Shown here in pieces: positions 61,686-64,000 of a stretch of 64,000 nucleotides of DNA. Within the stretch, counting starts at the first letter, position 1. Every line of letters begins with the position of its first letter. Where the stretch lies: assembly GCA_963822115.1 (NCBI GenBank), contig CAWGGM010000011.1, positions 339,614-403,613 of the forward strand. Reading direction: 5' to 3'. Both the position numbers and the translations under genes were made by a program. Below the pieces are notes generated by a model that saw nothing but the letters and a program-made list of their open reading frames with translations, was not told where the DNA came from and ran no database searches. This DNA comes from CAWDXG01 sp963822115. Lineage in GTDB: Bacteria > Myxococcota_A > Polyangia > Polyangiales > Polyangiaceae.

Positions 61686-63003
61686 CAGAGTCCTCCTCGC
61701 TATCGACGAGCGTGTGGCCCGGGTCGAAGTCGACGGGCGTGCGCGGGCGCTTCGGTATAGGGCGCCGGGGCCGCCGGCCCTTCCTGCCGTTGGCGACGAC
61801 ATCGACGATGTGCAGCGGGACGCGCTTGTCGTCGAGTTCGATCACCGGCTCCGTGCCGTCGAAGAGGCTGGTCGCGACCGTGACGACCTGGCCTGCAAGG
61901 TAGCCGAGCGGCACCTCGTACGTCTTGCCATTCATGCTGATGGTCGAGTCGCGACGCACCCGGCGACGCTTGCGGACGGTCAGCGCCACGCGCAACTCCT
62001 CCTCGGTGACCGGGACCTTCTCGCCCTCGGCGAAGCACGTGGCCGGATCGCGACCCAGCAGCCCCGCGTGCGGCGACGACTGGTAGTAGCGCACCAGCCA
62101 GGTGCGGAGCTTCTGTTCGACCTCGGCGAGAGAAGCAACCTCCCCGATGTGCGACAGCGCCTCCTCCCGCATCCGGCGCCAGAAGCGCTCCATCTTCCCG
62201 CGCGCCGCCGCGTCGTACGGCTTCGCGTGCAGCAGCGTGATGCCAAGGCGCGAGCAGACCAGTCGCAGGATCTCGCCCCGGTAGGTGGCGCCGTTGTCGA
62301 GGTAGAGCGCGTCGCACTTGCCGTACTGCATGAGCGACTGCGATAAGAGCGTGAGCATGGTCTGCTCCCGCTCGTTGCTCGCGACGCGCAGGGCTACGAC
62401 GTAGCGCGAGGCGTCGTCGAGCATGCCGTGCACGCGGACCGGCACGCGCCGGCCGTCGAGCTTGAGCGTCGGCCCGTGACAGACGTCGCCGTGCCACAGG
62501 GCGCCGGGGCGCTCGGCCTGCCAGCGCAGCCGGGCCTTGCCCGCCTCTGCAGCCACGTCCACCGTCCGCGCCAGGCCGCGCTCGGCCAGCAGGCGACGCA
62601 CGGTGCACTCCTTCACCTCCGGACCGATGCGCCCGTCGGCTCGCAGCGTCCGCAGCATCAGTGGCACGCTCACGCCAGGATGCTCGCGCCGGATGTCGCA
62701 GAGCAGCTCGCGCAGCGCCGGGTCGAGGTCGCGGCCACGACCGCGATCACCGCGAGCGCGAGGCACGAGCGCGGCCAGGCCGCCCTTGCGGTAGGCATAC
62801 AGCCAGCGCTCGAGCGTCGATGCCGAGTAGCAGCGTGTCGTGTCGCTGCCAGGGGGCCGCACGCGCTGCTCGCTCAGCCGGCGCAGCGCCTCGCTTCGTT
62901 CGCCGTGGCCCAGCAAGCCCGCGCGCGTCGCCAGCTCGCCGATCAGGCTGTGGCGGAAGACCGCCACCTCCTCGCCGTGGTTCTTCGGGGTCAGGTCGTT
63001 CAT
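61669..63003 (-). CDS. DDE-type transposase (rve integrase) of the ATPase-paired transposon
   Basis: The start at 63003 has AAGGAG five bases upstream; 444 residues. An N-terminal HTH region (about 30-90; SASTLERWLYAYRKGGLAALV) is followed by the rve core with Asp173 (WHGDVCHGP), Asp236 (YLDNGATYRG) and Glu272 (RGKMERFWRR), the D-D35E spacing. A Mu-like beta-barrel domain (about 370-430; SMNGKTYEVPLGYLAG) and an acidic tail complete it. All catalytic residues are present, so it may be active. Confidence 0.92.
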   Translation of the reverse strand: MNDLTPKNHGEEVAVFRHSLIGELATRAGLLGHGERSEALRRLSEQRVRPPGSDTTRCYSASTLERWLYAYRKGGLAALVPRARGDRGRGRDLDPALRELLCDIRREHPGVSVPLMLRTLRADGRIGPEVKECTVRRLLAERGLARTVDVAAEAGKARLRWQAERPGALWHGDVCHGPTLKLDGRRVPVRVHGMLDDASRYVVALRVASNEREQTMLTLLSQSLMQYGKCDALYLDNGATYRGEILRLVCSRLGITLLHAKPYDAAARGKMERFWRRMREEALSHIGEVASLAEVEQKLRTWLVRYYQSSPHAGLLGRDPATCFAEGEKVPVTEEELRVALTVRKRRRVRRDSTISMNGKTYEVPLGYLAGQVVTVATSLFDGTEPVIELDDKRVPLHIVDVVANGRKGRRPRRPIPKRPRTPVDFDPGHTLVDSEEDSDGDLF

Positions 63004-63166
63004 TCGATCTCCTTCGCGGACTCGTTGTTGGCGTCCGCTAGACCCCTCTTGCCGGCCCGGGCGCCCGCCGTGCCCGATCACTCGTGGTGGATCGGGACCG
63101 CCGGCGCGAGCCGCCCCGGCTGCCCATCGCGCGCGGCGCCACCAGCACGCGGCGTCGCGAGGTGGA

Positions 63167-63710
63167 TCACGCCGCGATCAGCGCGCCCGCGAAGGCGCTC
63201 GCGGCAATGTCATCGCCCGGCGAGTGTCCTGCGCGCCCCGCGAGCACGAGCATCACCTGCTCGGCCACGCCCCGGCGCGAAAGGCCGCCGAGCCCGGCCT
63301 CCCCGAAAAGCTCCCCCCGGCGCGCCGACTCGATCCAGCGACTCAGCGTGATCCACCGCTCCGTCGCCGACATGCCCACGACACGCGACGGACTCGTCCT
63401 GTCCCGTACCGCAGCGCTCGTCGCACCCCGCGCGCAGAGCGCCAGGGCCAGCGCCATCGCGCTCGCACCGTACCACCGCCGACGCAGCAACCCCCGTGGC
63501 CCGACGACGATCACCGCCCGGCACGCCCGGCAGCGATACCGCCGCAGCTGTACCACCACCTGCTCCGGAGCCTCTCCGGGCAGCCCCCGGCCCGCGCACC
63601 TGCCGGTCGACAACACCGTGCCCGACGAGCACGAGCGGGCCGCCAATCGGCCGCGCCGCAGCCCCGCAGCACGGGCACGAGCCCGGCCGCGCGGCGGCGC
63701 ACGACGGCAT
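63167..63710 (-). pseudogene. Zinc-binding transposon-associated protein (DUF6431-like), frameshifted
   Basis: The first frame starts MPSCAAARPGSCPCCGAAA and has a CPCC knuckle; the second continues with QLRRYRCRACRAVIVVGPRGLL and RRRWYGASAMALALALC to SAFAGALIAA at 63167. The frames meet at a run of five Cs (63583-63587), so one base is gained or lost there. Such small zinc proteins often accompany this transposase/ATPase pair. Sequencing error or programmed slippage cannot be excluded. Confidence 0.5.
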
Positions 63711-64000
63711 GCCCTCGCTCCAGGACTTGATCCCGAGCGGGCTTGCGACAAACCTCGTGGGGCTTCGTTCTCGTTCGATGCGTGCCGAAGCACGACGGAG
63801 GGGGCGAGTCCGTCCAAAGAAACGCCCTCTCCGTCACCATTCCTGGCTCGTGCTCTCCTTCGAGCCGAGCGCATACCTCCGCCTCGCCCCGCTGGACATC
63901 TTTCGCGGATCGCCCCCAGCGCCTGGCCGCGATGCACCTCGCGCAGCCGGTCGAACAATCGCCCTGGCGGGCTCAACTACGAGGCGCGCCTACAACGTCT
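63711..64000. other. Right edge, no gene identified
   Basis: The last 290 bp contain no recognisable gene or terminal repeat. It may include the outer end of the transposon, but no matching inverted end was found inside the window. Confidence 0.4.

Overview
The window is GC-rich DNA that most resembles a large-genome myxobacterium (Myxococcota, probably Polyangiales). The evidence is compositional and architectural: many lipoproteins with Gly/Ala/Ser/Asp-rich linkers, two MYXO-CTERM-like C-terminal anchors (ends of the genes at 1094-2374 and 9488-11501), two eukaryote-like Ser/Thr kinases of the kind abundant in this phylum, FG-GAP, SBBP and TNFR-like Cys-rich surface proteins, and overlapping operons. 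No species can be named from the sequence alone.

Region 1 (1-29.8 kb) is mostly intact chromosomal DNA: a GDPD-like lipoprotein cut by the left edge, an NlpC/P60-like secreted enzyme, a medium-chain dehydrogenase/reductase, a membrane Ser/Thr kinase followed by an LtaS/sulfatase-type membrane hydrolase, a class V aminotransferase, a GH30-like secreted glycosidase with a one-base frameshift, a phytoene-desaturase-like FAD oxidoreductase, a PlsC-type acyltransferase, a prolyl oligopeptidase, a Dph6-like PP-loop ligase, an S41 protease, an M16 peptidase, a small LuxR-type regulator, a TNFR-like/SBBP surface lipoprotein, an MscS channel and a FemAB/GNAT-like protein.

Region 2 (29.9-41.2 kb) is the most striking part. 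Six genes on the minus strand are packed with a 9-bp gap or with 4-11 bp overlaps. In transcription order they encode: two cyclic-nucleotide-binding (CNB) domains fused to a cysteine-desulfurase-like PLP enzyme; an EgtC/YafJ-like class II glutamine amidotransferase; a tandem-CNB protein; a membrane hybrid histidine kinase (HK-REC-REC-HPt); a response regulator fused to a class III nucleotidyl cyclase; and a Ser/Thr kinase with a C-terminal CNB domain. A LysR regulator is divergent, and the short shared promoter region carries two 11-bp direct repeats exactly 22 bp apart. The arrangement looks like one circuit: phosphorelay to cyclase, cyclic nucleotide to five CNB modules, and these to a kinase and a sulfur/nitrogen-type PLP enzyme. 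I do not recognise it as a described system.

Region 3 (41.2-64 kb) is a mobile and decaying accessory region. It has four traces of one DDE-integrase IS with TGT...ACA ends, two nucleotide-identical inverted IS4-type copies (one with a perfect 7-bp target duplication, one without), an ISNCY fragment, an intact tRNA-Lys(CTT) next to a tyrosine integrase, an inverted 46-bp copy of the tRNA-Lys 3' half 16 kb away, and a DDE transposase/ExeA-like ATPase/zinc-protein transposon module at the right edge. Between these lie a 1478-residue trypsin/FG-GAP/PQQ-propeller lipoprotein, another propeller lipoprotein, Cys-rich lipoproteins and a compact cluster of four unrecognised small genes (55.8-57.4 kb), one of which has its C-terminus replaced by IS sequence.
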